Source of the DNA: Bryobacterales bacterium | Lineage (GTDB): Bacteria > Acidobacteriota > Terriglobia > Bryobacterales > Bryobacteraceae | Length of the DNA stretch: 64,000 nucleotides | Reading direction: 5' to 3' | Assembly (NCBI GenBank): GCA_020854055.1 | Contig: JADZGD010000122.1 | Span: forward strand, 20,409-84,408 | Notes under the pieces: generated by a model | The model's input: the letters and a program-made list of their open reading frames with translations, nothing else | What the model was told of the DNA's origin: nothing | The model's database searches: none | Shown here: one piece after another, positions 27,734-37,400 of the stretch | How the letters are laid out: each line of letters starts with the position of its first letter | How positions within the stretch are numbered: the stretch's first letter is position 1 | Position numbers and translations under genes: made by a program

Positions 27734-28938
27734 TGAACGGGCCCTTCGGCCCCGGCCACGGCGGCTGTTCCGGCCTGCTCGCGAATACGCACCTTGGCTC
27801 CGGGCTGCAGCCGGTCAATCGAATCGGTCACCACGGTTTCACCCGGGCGAAGTCCGGAGGTCACCTCGGCGCTGTTACTTTCGGTTACGCCGATGGCCAC
27901 CGTACGAAGTTCCACGGTACCGTCGGACCGCACGACATAGATGAATGTGCCCTGCTGGCCGCGCTGGATGGCGACCGGGGGGATAATCACCGCATTGCGC
28001 CGCCGCTCCACCAGCAGCCGGACATTGACAAACTGGTTCGGGTAGAGCACACCCTGGCGGTTGGCAAACACGGCTTTCAGCCGTAGCGTACCCGTCTGCG
28101 GGTCAATCTGGTTGTCTGGTGTCTTCAGGTAGCCGCTGGCCAGGTGAACCGACATATCGCGGTTGAACGCCTCTACGGCCAGCGTGGCGCCAGCGCGGAG
28201 TTTCTTCAGCACGGGAGGCAGATTGTCCTCCGGCAGGGTGAAAAGTACGGTGATCGGTTGCAGTTGGGTAATCAGCAGCAGACCGGTAGTATCGCTGGAG
28301 TGAATGATGTTACCCGGGTCCACCAGACGCAGTCCGATGCGGCCGCTGATGGGCGCGGTGATGTGCGCGTAGACGAGTTGCAGGCGCGCCGTATCAATCG
28401 AGGCCTGATCCTGTTTGATCGCCGCTTCCAACTGATGTACCGTGGCGCGTTGCGTGTCCAGTTGCTGGTGTGGAATCGCATCCTGCTTGACCAGCGTTTC
28501 GTAACGGAGCAGGTCCAGCCGCGCATTTTCGAGCGTCGCCACGTCGCGGGCCATTTGTCCTTCGGCCTGCTCCAGTTGGGCTTGAAACGGACGGGGATCG
28601 ATTTCGGCCAGCAGTTGTCCCTGCTGGACGAAAGCCCCCTCATGCACGGTCACGTTCATCAGCTGGCCATCCACCCGGGAGCGGACCGTTACCGTGTAGT
28701 AGGCAGTGACGGATCCCAGGCCGTCAAAGTAAATGGGAATCTCACCCAGGCGGGCCTTCTGCGCGCCCACTGGAATGGGGCCGGATGCGCCGCCGCGCCC
28801 CTTTCCGCTCTTGCCGGCAACCGCTGCCGGCCCACCCGCGGATTGATGAATTCGAATGCCGCCGCGGGAAATCCAGATCAGAACAGCTCCCGCGGCCAGA
28901 ACTGCGCTCCAGAGCCATATCCGTTTTCTCAAAGTCAA
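27730..28938 (-). CDS. mdtA: RND efflux periplasmic adaptor, MdtA type
   Basis: A 402-residue membrane-fusion protein. An N-terminal signal-anchor ([16 protein letters not shown]) precedes a lipoyl/hairpin/beta-barrel architecture: barrel-sandwich around [16 protein letters not shown], coiled-coil hairpin about 110-190, then [19 protein letters not shown]. It bridges the permeases to the outer-membrane channel. The start is uncertain: TTG at 28938 gives the tabulated protein and TTG at 28932 is also possible, with no ATG in frame nearby. It is the first gene of the pump operon. The 238-bp region upstream, shared with a divergent gene, should hold the promoter and regulator site. Confidence 0.9.
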   Translation of the reverse strand: MTLRKRIWLWSAVLAAGAVLIWISRGGIRIHQSAGGPAAVAGKSGKGRGGASGPIPVGAQKARLGEIPIYFDGLGSVTAYYTVTVRSRVDGQLMNVTVHEGAFVQQGQLLAEIDPRPFQAQLEQAEGQMARDVATLENARLDLLRYETLVKQDAIPHQQLDTQRATVHQLEAAIKQDQASIDTARLQLVYAHITAPISGRIGLRLVDPGNIIHSSDTTGLLLITQLQPITVLFTLPEDNLPPVLKKLRAGATLAVEAFNRDMSVHLASGYLKTPDNQIDPQTGTLRLKAVFANRQGVLYPNQFVNVRLLVERRRNAVIIPPVAIQRGQQGTFIYVVRSDGTVELRTVAIGVTESNSAEVTSGLRPGETVVTDSIDRLQPGAKVRIREQAGTAAVAGAEGPVQ

Positions 28939-29081
28939 ACCATACTTCGGGCATGACGCGCGGCGGAACCCGCGGGCCCGAACTCCGTGGACGCTCCCGA
29001 AACATTAGATGCACACCGATCGAATCATTTTCACGATTTCGCCGTGGCGTGGACGCGAGCCGTCCCAACTGTGGAGACGCT

Positions 29082-29096
29082 ACGTGAAAGCCACGT
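29082..29096. repeat. short inverted repeat between the efflux operon and the DapA-like gene
   Basis: ACGTG (29082-29086) and CACGT (29092-29096) form a perfect 5-bp inverted repeat with a 5-bp spacer in the 238-bp divergent region upstream of mdtA. The geometry would suit a dimeric repressor such as a TetR- or MarR-type efflux regulator, but no regulator gene adjoins and the arms are short. It is a candidate operator only. Confidence 0.25.
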
Positions 29097-29176
29097 GGTT
29101 ACACCGCGATGAGTCCGGGTGGCCCGCGCCCGCAAGAGCTACCCTGGTACAATCGTCCGGGAACCGGAGTTCATCC

Positions 29177-30142
29177 ATGCAAACCAATCGACGTCAATTT
29201 TTAGGTGCTGCCGCGCTTTCGGCTGCCGCCGCCGCGACCGCCGAGGCACAACGCCCCAAGCCTCATCTCGAGGGAATTTTCATCATCATGCAGACTCCAT
29301 TCCTGGAGACCCTGGAGATCGACGAAGACTCGCTTCGTAAGGAAGCCGACTACCTGGTGCGTTGTGGCGTCCACGGTATGGTGTGGCCGGCGGGCGCGGG
29401 CGAAACGAGTTCCATATCGCACGCCGAACGTTTGCGCTATTCCAAGTCAGTCGTCGAGGCGGTAAAAGGCCGCACTCCCGTGCTGATCGGCGTTCATGGC
29501 GCCAACAAGTTCGAGGCCGCCGAGTATGCCCGTCATGCCGAAAAGATCGGCGCCGATGGCATCCACGCGCTCGGCCAGACCGACGGCACCACCGACATCC
29601 AGATTCTGACCGAATACTTCACGGCGATCGCTTCGGCTTCGAAGCTGCCGCTTTCCATTCAGGTTTCTTCGCCCGCCATGACTCCGGAGTTCCTGATCGC
29701 GCTGGCCGGCAAATTGCCCACCTTCAAGATCGCCAAGGAAGAGGCCTCACCGGTGCCGTGGAACGTCACCAAGTATGTGGAGCGCGCCAAGGGGCGGCTG
29801 ATCCCGATGACTGGCGGCGGCGGTCTCAACCTGATGAACGAGATGCAGCGTGGCTCGGGAGGCACCATGGCCGGCGCCGGCTTTGCCGACCTCCAGGTGA
29901 GCATCTGGGAATGGTACCACCAGGGACGGAAGAAGGAAGCCCGCGACCTGTTCATGAAGTTCCTGATGATGGCTGTGTTAGAACGCGAAACCGGCTTCGT
30001 GCTGCAGAAGGAGATTCTGCGCCGCCGAGGGATCTTCAAGACCGTCACGATGCGTAACACCCGCAAGTTCCGCATGGATGCCGGCGACCTGAAGGAATTG
30101 GACGCGATTATGGAGATCGCCCGGCCTTATTTCAAAGTCTGA
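29177..30142 (+). CDS. exported DapA-like (N-acetylneuraminate lyase superfamily) protein with altered active site
   Basis: A 321-residue TIM-barrel protein of the DHDPS/NAL superfamily, preceded by a twin-arginine signal (NRRQFLGAA, then an Ala-rich segment). Tat export is unusual for this normally cytoplasmic family. The Schiff-base lysine can be placed in FKIAKEEAS. However, the TTGE motif that normally supplies two Thr is PAGAGETSS here, and the catalytic Tyr of the ILYNVP motif is replaced in the LSIQVSSPA segment. The chemistry is therefore probably not DapA or sialate lyase. The ATG at 29177 has GGAG 7 nt upstream and a TACAAT hexamer at 29148-29153. It converges with the Fe-ADH gene, overlapping by 11 bp. 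Confidence 0.75.
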   Translation: MQTNRRQFLGAAALSAAAAATAEAQRPKPHLEGIFIIMQTPFLETLEIDEDSLRKEADYLVRCGVHGMVWPAGAGETSSISHAERLRYSKSVVEAVKGRTPVLIGVHGANKFEAAEYARHAEKIGADGIHALGQTDGTTDIQILTEYFTAIASASKLPLSIQVSSPAMTPEFLIALAGKLPTFKIAKEEASPVPWNVTKYVERAKGRLIPMTGGGGLNLMNEMQRGSGGTMAGAGFADLQVSIWEWYHQGRKKEARDLFMKFLMMAVLERETGFVLQKEILRRRGIFKTVTMRNTRKFRMDAGDLKELDAIMEIARPYFKV

Positions 30143-31289
30143 GCGCGTCCTCGAGCAGGCGGCCCACTTCGTCCGTCTCCAGCCGGATTGGATTCGCTTT
30201 CATGCTGTTGGCGGCGGATGCCTTCTCCACCAGTGTGGCGATGTGCTCCGCCTTCACCCCCCAGGCGCCGAGTGGCCGGATTTTGATCCTCTCGCAAGCC
30301 GCGGCTACCCAGCCGGCGCCGTCTTCGGCCCGCGCAGCCGAGTCTCCGGTCAGCAGGCGGGCAATGGTTGCGTAGCGCTCCAGAGCCTCCCCACCGCCAC
30401 GTTCGGCCAGCGCCCGGATATTGGCCGTCATCCCGTGGGCGAGCAGCGCCGCGCAGATCGCCCCGTGTGGAGCGTCGAACATCCCGCCGATGGGCGCCGC
30501 CAGGCCGTGTACCACGCCCAGGCCGGCATTGGCCAGACAGATACCGCCGAACAGGCTGGCCAGCGACATGCCGGCGCGTGCCTGGCGGTTCGCGCCATTC
30601 TCACAAGCCTCCACCAGCGACTCGCGCGCGCGCCGGATGCCATCGAGCGCGTAAATATCGGTCATCGGATTGGCCCGCGCCGAGACATAGGGCTCAATCA
30701 ACTGCGTCAACGCGTCCAGACCCGTGGAAGCAGTGACATCGGGTGGCAGCGAGACGGTCAGCTCCGGATCGATAATGGCAAATCGCGGCAGCATCCAGGC
30801 GCTGCGCAGGCTGACCTTGACCCGATGCTCGGCCGACGATAACACCGCGTTGCGGGTGGCTTCGGATCCCGTGCCCGCCGTTGTCGGAATCGCGATCACC
30901 GGTAGCGGCGGATGCCGCAAAGGCTGTCCACGACCGATCACTTCGAGGAACTGGAGCGGATCAGCCCCGTTGGTTGCCAGCGCGGCAATCGCCTTGGCGC
31001 CGTCCAGAACGCTGCCGCCACCGATGCCGATCACCACATCGCGCCCGCTCTCGCGGGCCAGCCGGGCTCCTTCCCCGGCCAGCGCCACGGACGGCTCCCC
31101 CGGCACGCTGAACGTCCGGCAATCGATTCCCGCAGCGCGCAACTCTTCAAGCAGCGGTCCGGCGTAGCGGCGCGCATGGCCGCTCACCACCAGCGCGCGC
31201 TTTCCCATGCTGGCCGTGGCCGGCGCGGCCTGGCGCACCATTCCCTCGCCGAAGACAATCCGCCCGCTGGTAGCGAATTCAAATCGCAT
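30132..31289 (-). CDS. iron-containing alcohol dehydrogenase / maleylacetate reductase family protein
   Basis: A 385-residue group III dehydrogenase. The NAD-binding GIGGGSVLDGAKA motif is clear. Metal-ligand regions are visible in STGLDALTQLIEPY (Asp) and GVVHGLAAPIGGMFDAPHGA (two His). Sequence style fits maleylacetate reductase or an alcohol dehydrogenase acting on small diols or aldehydes; the substrate is not determined. The 101-residue monooxygenase-fold gene lies 6 bp upstream on the same strand and is probably co-transcribed. Confidence 0.85.
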   Translation of the reverse strand: MRFEFATSGRIVFGEGMVRQAAPATASMGKRALVVSGHARRYAGPLLEELRAAGIDCRTFSVPGEPSVALAGEGARLARESGRDVVIGIGGGSVLDGAKAIAALATNGADPLQFLEVIGRGQPLRHPPLPVIAIPTTAGTGSEATRNAVLSSAEHRVKVSLRSAWMLPRFAIIDPELTVSLPPDVTASTGLDALTQLIEPYVSARANPMTDIYALDGIRRARESLVEACENGANRQARAGMSLASLFGGICLANAGLGVVHGLAAPIGGMFDAPHGAICAALLAHGMTANIRALAERGGGEALERYATIARLLTGDSAARAEDGAGWVAAACERIKIRPLGAWGVKAEHIATLVEKASAANSMKANPIRLETDEVGRLLEDALRL

Positions 31290-31295
31290 TGCAGC

Positions 31296-31601
31296 CTACC
31301 AGTCCTGGTCGGTGGGACAGACGTTCCAATACTTCACCGCAACGCGGGGCTCGGCCATCATCGGCGCCACGGTGTCCCGCCACCTGGCATAATGCGCCGT
31401 CTCCTTGTGCGCGGCTACCGCCTCCGCGCCGCGGTATACCTCCACCAGAACAAAGCGCGCCGGGTCATCCTGCTGCCGCACGACATCGAAGCGCGCAACG
31501 CCCGGTTCCTTCACGCTGTTGACGGAATTGTCGACGGTCGCCTTTTCAAACGCCTCCAGAAATTCCGGCTTCACATGCACGTACACATGGACGATGAACA
31601 T
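31296..31601 (-). CDS. antibiotic biosynthesis monooxygenase-fold protein, LsrG/YgiN-like
   Basis: A 101-residue dimeric ferredoxin-like (ABM) protein. It resembles LsrG, the phospho-AI-2 isomerase: [15 protein letters not shown] at the start, then [27 protein letters not shown] and a final MMAEPR. Related proteins also act as quinol monooxygenases. It precedes the Fe-type dehydrogenase by 6 bp and faces the FGGY kinase divergently. LsrG and an FGGY kinase (LsrK) occur together in AI-2 processing, but the kinase here is not specifically LsrK-like, so an AI-2 role is only a possibility. Confidence 0.7.
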   Translation of the reverse strand: MFIVHVYVHVKPEFLEAFEKATVDNSVNSVKEPGVARFDVVRQQDDPARFVLVEVYRGAEAVAAHKETAHYARWRDTVAPMMAEPRVAVKYWNVCPTDQDW

Positions 31602-31642
31602 AGCTTCATCCTCACTCTACCGCGAGACGAGGGATAATGAAG

Positions 31643-31680
31643 ACGGCACGCGCCTCACGCTATGAGGAGCGTGCCGTTTT
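31643..31680 (+). terminator. terminator-like hairpin just before the FGGY kinase start
   Basis: ACGGCACGC at 31643-31651 pairs perfectly with GCGTGCCGT at 31669-31677, with an inner CCTC/GAGG stem, and is followed by a T-run (31677-31680). This has the form of a Rho-independent terminator reading rightward. No rightward gene ends just before it, and the FGGY ATG is only 8 nt beyond the T-run. A GATAAT hexamer at 31633-31638 could start transcription at about 31645, placing the hairpin at the very 5' end of the kinase mRNA. It may attenuate, stabilise or insulate. Confidence 0.55.
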
Positions 31681-31688
31681 AACCGCAG

Positions 31689-33074
31689 ATGCAACTCTTC
31701 CTGGGAATTAATGTCGGCACTTCCGGAGCTCATGTGGCAGCCGTCGATCCGGAGGGCCGTCTGGTCGCCGAAAGCACACAGCCGCTGACCTCCATTCGCT
31801 CATCCGAAGTTCATGAACAGGAGCCGGAGCGCTGGTGGAGCGCGGTGTGTGCCGCAACCGCCGCGTTGAACATTCAGACCGCGGCAATCGAGGCGGTGTC
31901 GGTCACTTCCACCTCCGGCACGCTGGTGGTGATCGACGAGACCGGACGGCCGCTGCGCAACGCCATTCTTTACGACGATCCTCGCGCGGCAGCCATCTTG
32001 GAGCCGTTTCGCGAAGGCGGTTGTGAGGATGTGAATGCCTCCTGGTCGTTGCCCAAGGCAGTGTGGGTGCGCGGCTTTGAGTCGGCCGTGTGGCGCCGGG
32101 CCGCCCACCTCCTGCATCCTGCCGACTGGCTCGCCGGCAAGCTGACCGGCGTGTGGCATTTTTCGGATTATTCCAATTCGCTCAAACTCGGCTACGATCC
32201 GATCTCACGCCAGTGGGGCCGCGCGGTGAAGTTGGCCCAACTGGATCCGGCGCTGTTGCCCGAAGTCTTGGCGCCAGGCGCCTCGCGCGGCGTTGTCAGC
32301 GCGACGGCGTCCGGAGAGACCGGAATTCCCCAAGGCGTTCGCGTGGCCGCCGGGACAACTGGCGGAATGGCCGCCCTGCTCGCATCCGGCGCTTCTCAGC
32401 CGGGCGATGCAAACACTACCATGGGCACCACGCTGGTCTGGAAAGTACTTTCGCAATTCCGGCCATCTCCCGAGCACGGCATTTACTCGCACCTCCATCC
32501 GGCCGGACACTGGGCTCCGGGCGCCGCCAGCAACAGCGGTCTCGGCAGCGTCGACTCTCAGAACGATTCGCAAGCACTGGATCAGGCCGCCGAAACCTAC
32601 CTGCCGAACGCCACCATCTGCTATCCGCTTTCCGCACGTGGAGAGCGATTTCCTTTCACCAACGCCGCGGCCACCGGGTTCCGCTCCGCGAGGCCAACGC
32701 CGGCCGCCGCCTGGCATGCCGCCCAACTGCAGGCGCTGGCGTTCATCGAACGCTGGGGCTATGAAGTGATCCAGGAAAGTGGGGTACCCGTCACCGGCCG
32801 CGTCTTTTCTACCGGGGAGGCGGCAGGCAGCGTAGTCTTCGCCCGCCTTCGAGCGGCCGTGTTGGAACGGCCGGTCTGCCGCGCCACCAACCCTTCATCC
32901 GCCTTCGGCGCCGCGGTGCTGGCCGCCTCGGAATCCTGCGGCACGGTCGGCGAAGCCGCCGCCCGCATGGTCCAGATCGCCGAGGTGATCGAGCCGGACG
33001 ACACCCGAGCCACCGATTGGGAGGAACTCTACGAGCGCTTTCGTCACGCTTGCGCCGAGCGGGGCTATCAATGA
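31689..33074 (+). CDS. FGGY-family carbohydrate kinase
   Basis: A 461-residue sugar kinase with the ASKHA fold. The N-terminal phosphate-binding motif LFLGINVGTSGAHVAAVD is clear, and a TTMGTTLVWK segment and the C-terminal TGEAAGSVVFARLRA segment supply the ATP site. It would phosphorylate a sugar or polyol such as a ketose; substrate specificity is not readable. Its stop overlaps the start of a phosphohexomutase gene (ATGA at 33071-33074), so kinase and mutase are made in step. No Shine-Dalgarno is visible, and a terminator-like hairpin ends 8 nt before the ATG. Confidence 0.87.
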   Translation: MQLFLGINVGTSGAHVAAVDPEGRLVAESTQPLTSIRSSEVHEQEPERWWSAVCAATAALNIQTAAIEAVSVTSTSGTLVVIDETGRPLRNAILYDDPRAAAILEPFREGGCEDVNASWSLPKAVWVRGFESAVWRRAAHLLHPADWLAGKLTGVWHFSDYSNSLKLGYDPISRQWGRAVKLAQLDPALLPEVLAPGASRGVVSATASGETGIPQGVRVAAGTTGGMAALLASGASQPGDANTTMGTTLVWKVLSQFRPSPEHGIYSHLHPAGHWAPGAASNSGLGSVDSQNDSQALDQAAETYLPNATICYPLSARGERFPFTNAAATGFRSARPTPAAAWHAAQLQALAFIERWGYEVIQESGVPVTGRVFSTGEAAGSVVFARLRAAVLERPVCRATNPSSAFGAAVLAASESCGTVGEAAARMVQIAEVIEPDDTRATDWEELYERFRHACAERGYQ

Positions 33075-34420
33075 GCGCCTGGAAGGCTTGTGACCTTCGC
33101 GGCAAATATCCTTCTGAAGTCAACGGCGACCTTTTCTACATGATCGGACGCTCTTCCGCGCGCCTGCTGCCCGCCGGCTCAACCGTACTGGTGGCCGGCG
33201 ATTTCCGGCTCACCACGCCGGAGCTGAAAGGCCGGCTGATCGACGGCCTGCAATCGGCCGCGCTCCGCATCCTGGACGCCGGTTCCATCCCCACGCCCGC
33301 CGCTTACTTCGCCCATCGCAGTCTCCAAACCGCCGCGCTGTTCGTCGTTACCGCGTCGCACAATCCGCCCGGCTATAACGGACTGAAATTGATGGTGGGC
33401 CACGAGCCGCCCGGCGAGGCGCTGTTTACCGCGTTGCGGGAAGGGCTGGACGGCGCCCCGGCCCCTGCCCTGGGCAGCGTGGAGCCATACGACGTGATTT
33501 CCGCCTACCGCGCCTGGCTGACCGGGCGATGGCGCCGGCCGCTGGCGAAATTTCGCTCCCCGGTGCTGATCGACATCGGCCATGGAGCCATGGCGGGCGT
33601 GGCATCTGCCGTTCTTGAGGCGCTCGAAATCCCCTGCCAGGTGCTGTTCGCAGAAGCCGACGGGCGATTCCCGGGCCGTTCGCCCGACACCTCGCGCGCG
33701 CGTCACCTGGAGGCGCTCAGCGATCGCGTGCGCAAGTCTCCGGCCGTGGTGGGAATCGCCTTTGACGGCGATGGCGACCGTGTCGCCGCCGTGGACGGCA
33801 ACGGCGGCTATATCACCTCCGACCAGCTCGCCATCCTGCTTTCGCGAAAAATGCTTGCCACTCACCCAGGCGGACACGTGGTGTGCGATATCAAGCTCTC
33901 CGATGCCGTGCGCCGCGCCATTCAAGAGGCGGGCGGCGTGCCCGTGATCGAGCGCAGCGGACATTCGTTCATCAGGCAAAAGATGCGGCAACTGGACGCC
34001 ATCTTCGGTTGCGAAGCGAGCGGCCACTATTTCTATCGCGAACTGGGCGGCGGGGACGACGGGCTGTTTACCGCGCTGATGATTCTGGAGTTGATTGTCG
34101 AACAGGGCCCTCTCGAAACGCTGGCCGCGGCGCTCGCTCCCATCTTCGCCACTTCAGACCTGCGGATTCCCGACGGTGTGCTGCCATTTACGGAAATCGT
34201 CGAGCGGCTGCGCCTTGCGCTCCCGGTGCTTGACGAAGTGACGATTGACGGCGTCCGCTTCCGCACCGAGGGGGGCTTCGTGCTGGCTCGCCCCTCGGTT
34301 ACCGAAGCAGCCACTTCCATCCGCATCGAGGGCCACAGCCAGCCCGAACTGGCCCGCCTGGTGGAATGCGCCGTAGGGGCGCTGGGCGAAGTGGCCGGAA
34401 ATCAAATCAACAACGGCTAA
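33071..34420 (+). CDS. phosphohexomutase (phosphomannomutase/phosphoglucomutase family)
   Basis: A 449-residue alpha-D-phosphohexomutase that moves phosphate between C6 and C1 of a hexose. All four signatures are seen: the phosphoserine loop TASHNPPGYNG, the metal loop DGDGDR, the sugar-specificity loop CEASGHYFY (GEMSGH in classical PMM/PGM) and the C-terminal phosphate-binding loop RPSVTEAATSIRIEG. The start at 33071 overlaps the FGGY kinase stop by 4 bp. The pairing suggests that a sugar phosphate made by the kinase is isomerised for activation to a nucleotide sugar or for glycolysis. It ends 15 bp from the convergent smc gene. Confidence 0.88.
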   Translation: MSAWKACDLRGKYPSEVNGDLFYMIGRSSARLLPAGSTVLVAGDFRLTTPELKGRLIDGLQSAALRILDAGSIPTPAAYFAHRSLQTAALFVVTASHNPPGYNGLKLMVGHEPPGEALFTALREGLDGAPAPALGSVEPYDVISAYRAWLTGRWRRPLAKFRSPVLIDIGHGAMAGVASAVLEALEIPCQVLFAEADGRFPGRSPDTSRARHLEALSDRVRKSPAVVGIAFDGDGDRVAAVDGNGGYITSDQLAILLSRKMLATHPGGHVVCDIKLSDAVRRAIQEAGGVPVIERSGHSFIRQKMRQLDAIFGCEASGHYFYRELGGGDDGLFTALMILELIVEQGPLETLAAALAPIFATSDLRIPDGVLPFTEIVERLRLALPVLDEVTIDGVRFRTEGGFVLARPSVTEAATSIRIEGHSQPELARLVECAVGALGEVAGNQINNG

Positions 34421-34435
34421 CCAGGCGGCCGCGGT

Positions 34436-37400
34436 TCAGACCGGGACCGTGCCGCCATTCACGCGCGCAACCGTCTCCGGCGGTGGCGGCGCCGGCTGGA
34501 ACTTTACGCTGACAATCTTCGATACGCCTGGCTCCTGCATGGTAACGCCATAGAGAGCCTGGGCTGCCTCCATGGACTTTTTGGCGTGGGTGATCATGAT
34601 GAACTGCGTCTGCGCCGACATCTCGCCAACCAGTTGCGTCAGCCGGCCTACGTTGGCCTCGTCGAGCGGCGCGTCCACCTCATCCATGATGCAGAATGGG
34701 CTCGGCTGGTAGCGGAAGATGGCCATCAGCAGCGCCACCGCCGTCAACGCCTTCTCGCCGCCCGAAAGCAGCAGCACGTTCTGCAGCTTCTTGCCCGGGG
34801 GTGACGCTACAATCTCGATTCCCGATTCGTTCAGGTTCGCTTCATCGGTCAACCGCATCTCGCCGATACCGCCACCAAACAACGTCTTGAACATCTGGCG
34901 GAAATGCTCATTAATCCGCTCGAACGCTTCGCCGAACCGCTTGCGGGATTCGGTGTCGATGTCCTGAATAGCCCGCTCGGTGTCGCGGATGGAATCGAGC
35001 AGGTCCTGGCGCTGCGCGTTCAAAAAGTCGTAGCGCTGCTGCGCTTCCTGGAACTCTTCGAGCGCCTGCGGATTCACCGGCCCCAGAGCCTCAATGCGGG
35101 ATCGAACTTCCTGGTGGCGCTGCTCGGCTTCATAGAGTGCTTCGTCCTCGAGAACAACCTCTTCGACCTGGGCCAGATCCTCGAGCGAAGCGTTCAGCTC
35201 CTTGCGGCTGGTCTCATCCAGATACTTCAACTCGGCCTGCTTTTTCACCATTGCGAGTTCGAACTGGCTCCGCCGCTCGCGCGCCGCATCGGCTTCGGCA
35301 CGCATCTGCCGGAGCGTCTCCTCCACCTGCGCCAGCGCCGCGCGCAGGCGCTGCTCCTCAGCCGCCAGACGGTTCACCGAAGCCTCCGCCTTCAACATCT
35401 CTTCGGCCAGCGTAGCCGACTGCCGGTCCAACTCCATGTTGTCCTGAAGCAGGCGAGCGCGCTCCACGCCCATGCGCTCCAGATCGCGCGAGATGTTTTC
35501 CCGCCGGTTCAACACCTCGCGAAGCTGGTGTTCCGCGCGCTGGCGGGCAGACTGTTCGGCCCGGCGCCGCTCTTCCAGCCCCGCCAGTTCCACGCGAACC
35601 GCCGAATGATCTTCGGTTATCCGGGCGGTCTCCGACTGCAGGTTTTCCAACTCCTCGCGCGCCGCCGCCAGAGCCTTCTCCTGGGTTTGGCGGGCCTGTT
35701 CCTTCTCCTCCACCAGGGCGCGGTTTCGCTCCGCCTGCTCCGCCGAACGCTCCCGTTCACGCTCCAACCGCTGCAACTCGAGCCGCGCCACCGAGAGCCG
35801 TGAATTGAGGCGATTCGTCTCTTCATTCACCTTGCGCATTTCGTGCTCAAGCGCCAGGGTGTCCTTTTCGCGCGATTGCTGCAGGCCGCGCAGCCGCTCC
35901 AGGTCTTCGGTGAAGCTGGCAATCTCCCGTTCCAGGTCTTCGACCAGCGCGGTGGTCTGGTCGAACTGCTTCTGCTGTTCCTGAACCTGGCCCCGTACCT
36001 CGCGCAGTTCGCGCTTCAGCGCCAGGGGACCGCTACCCGTTTTGCGGCCGCCGCTGACGGCATGTCCGTTGTAGCAGACGCCGTCGGCGAGCAGGAAGTA
36101 AAAGTCCGGGTATTGCAGTGCCAGCCGTTGCGCCGTGGCGCGATCCTCGGCCAGAAAGCAGCGTGCCAGCCGCGGCAGCAGCGCCGCCGGAGCGTGCGTC
36201 AAGCCGTTGGTCATCTTCAGCACGTCGCTCAGCCGCGCCAAAATGCCGGTTTCGGGCCCAATCGACGGCTCCGCATGGTGGCCGTTGCCGAAACGCGCGC
36301 CCGGTTCGGGGTGCACCAGGAAGGTGGCGCGGCCGTCCAATCCGGCCCGCATCACGTCGATTCCCTGCTCGGCCTGGCCCCAATCTTTCACCACAACGTA
36401 TTCCAGTTCGTCGTGGAGGAACTCTTCCGCCGCTTTTTCGTAAGCCGGTTCCACCTCGACGAAATCAGCCAGCACGCCGGCCGGCTTCAGGCCCTGCGCC
36501 TGCCCCTTCTCAACTGCCTTGAAGAGCAGTTTCACCGATTCCGTGGTGTAGGTCCGATGCGACAGTACTTCTTCCAGCGAATCCCGCCGCGCCTTCAACC
36601 GCGAGACCTCGCTCCGCAGTTGGTCCAGCGTACGGCGTGACTCCACCGCCCGGTTGCGCCGCACGCTCAATTCTTCTTCGACCGTGCGGCGCTCTCCGGC
36701 AATCGATTGCAATTCCAATTGCCGCGCTTCGAGCTTTCCCTGAAGCTCTTTTTTGAGGGCTCCCACCCGATCGAGCTCCGCCGAAACCTGCTCGGCTTCC
36801 TTTTCCGCACGAGCCGTGTCGCGGCTCATCGAGGCCAGAAACTCTTCAATCTGCGCCAGTTGGTTCTTCAGCGCCGAAGCTTCGCCCATCAGCCGCAGCA
36901 CCTGCTGCCGGGCCGTCTCAATTCCCTGCTGGCGGGCGCGCAGCAGATTCTGAATTCGCTCCCGGTCCTCGCTGGTGGCCGCCAGTTTACGGCGAGCCTC
37001 TTCGGACTGCTGTTCCAACTCGCTTAGCTTCCGGGCATGCTCTTCCAGGTCATGCTGCAGGCGTCCGGCTCGCTGTTCGAGCTCCTGCGTCTCGGTTTCG
37101 CCCTGCCCCATCCGCTGCTCCAGGCCGGCCGTCTGCCGGGACTGGTATTCCAACCGGCTGCGCGTGCGCTCGGCGTCCAGTTTCAGCTCCGAAAGCGCCT
37201 TGCGGGCCTCGGTCAGCTCGGCCTCGGTCTGGTAGCACAGTTCCTGGCTCGAAACCTGCTCCTGCTCGCCGGTGCTCAGCCGGGCAGTGAGCGCTTCCAG
37301 TTCCGACGTGGCGGCGCCGAGATCGAGCGCCGTCTTGGCTGCCTCGCGCTCCAGCATCCGGAAACGGCCAGTGAGCGAGCGCCGGAGGTGGCCCATCATC

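Noticed and set aside
31689..33074. LsrK (AI-2 kinase) as a specific name for the FGGY kinase
   Set aside because: Only general FGGY features are visible; the N-terminus differs from LsrK and no lsr operon surrounds it.
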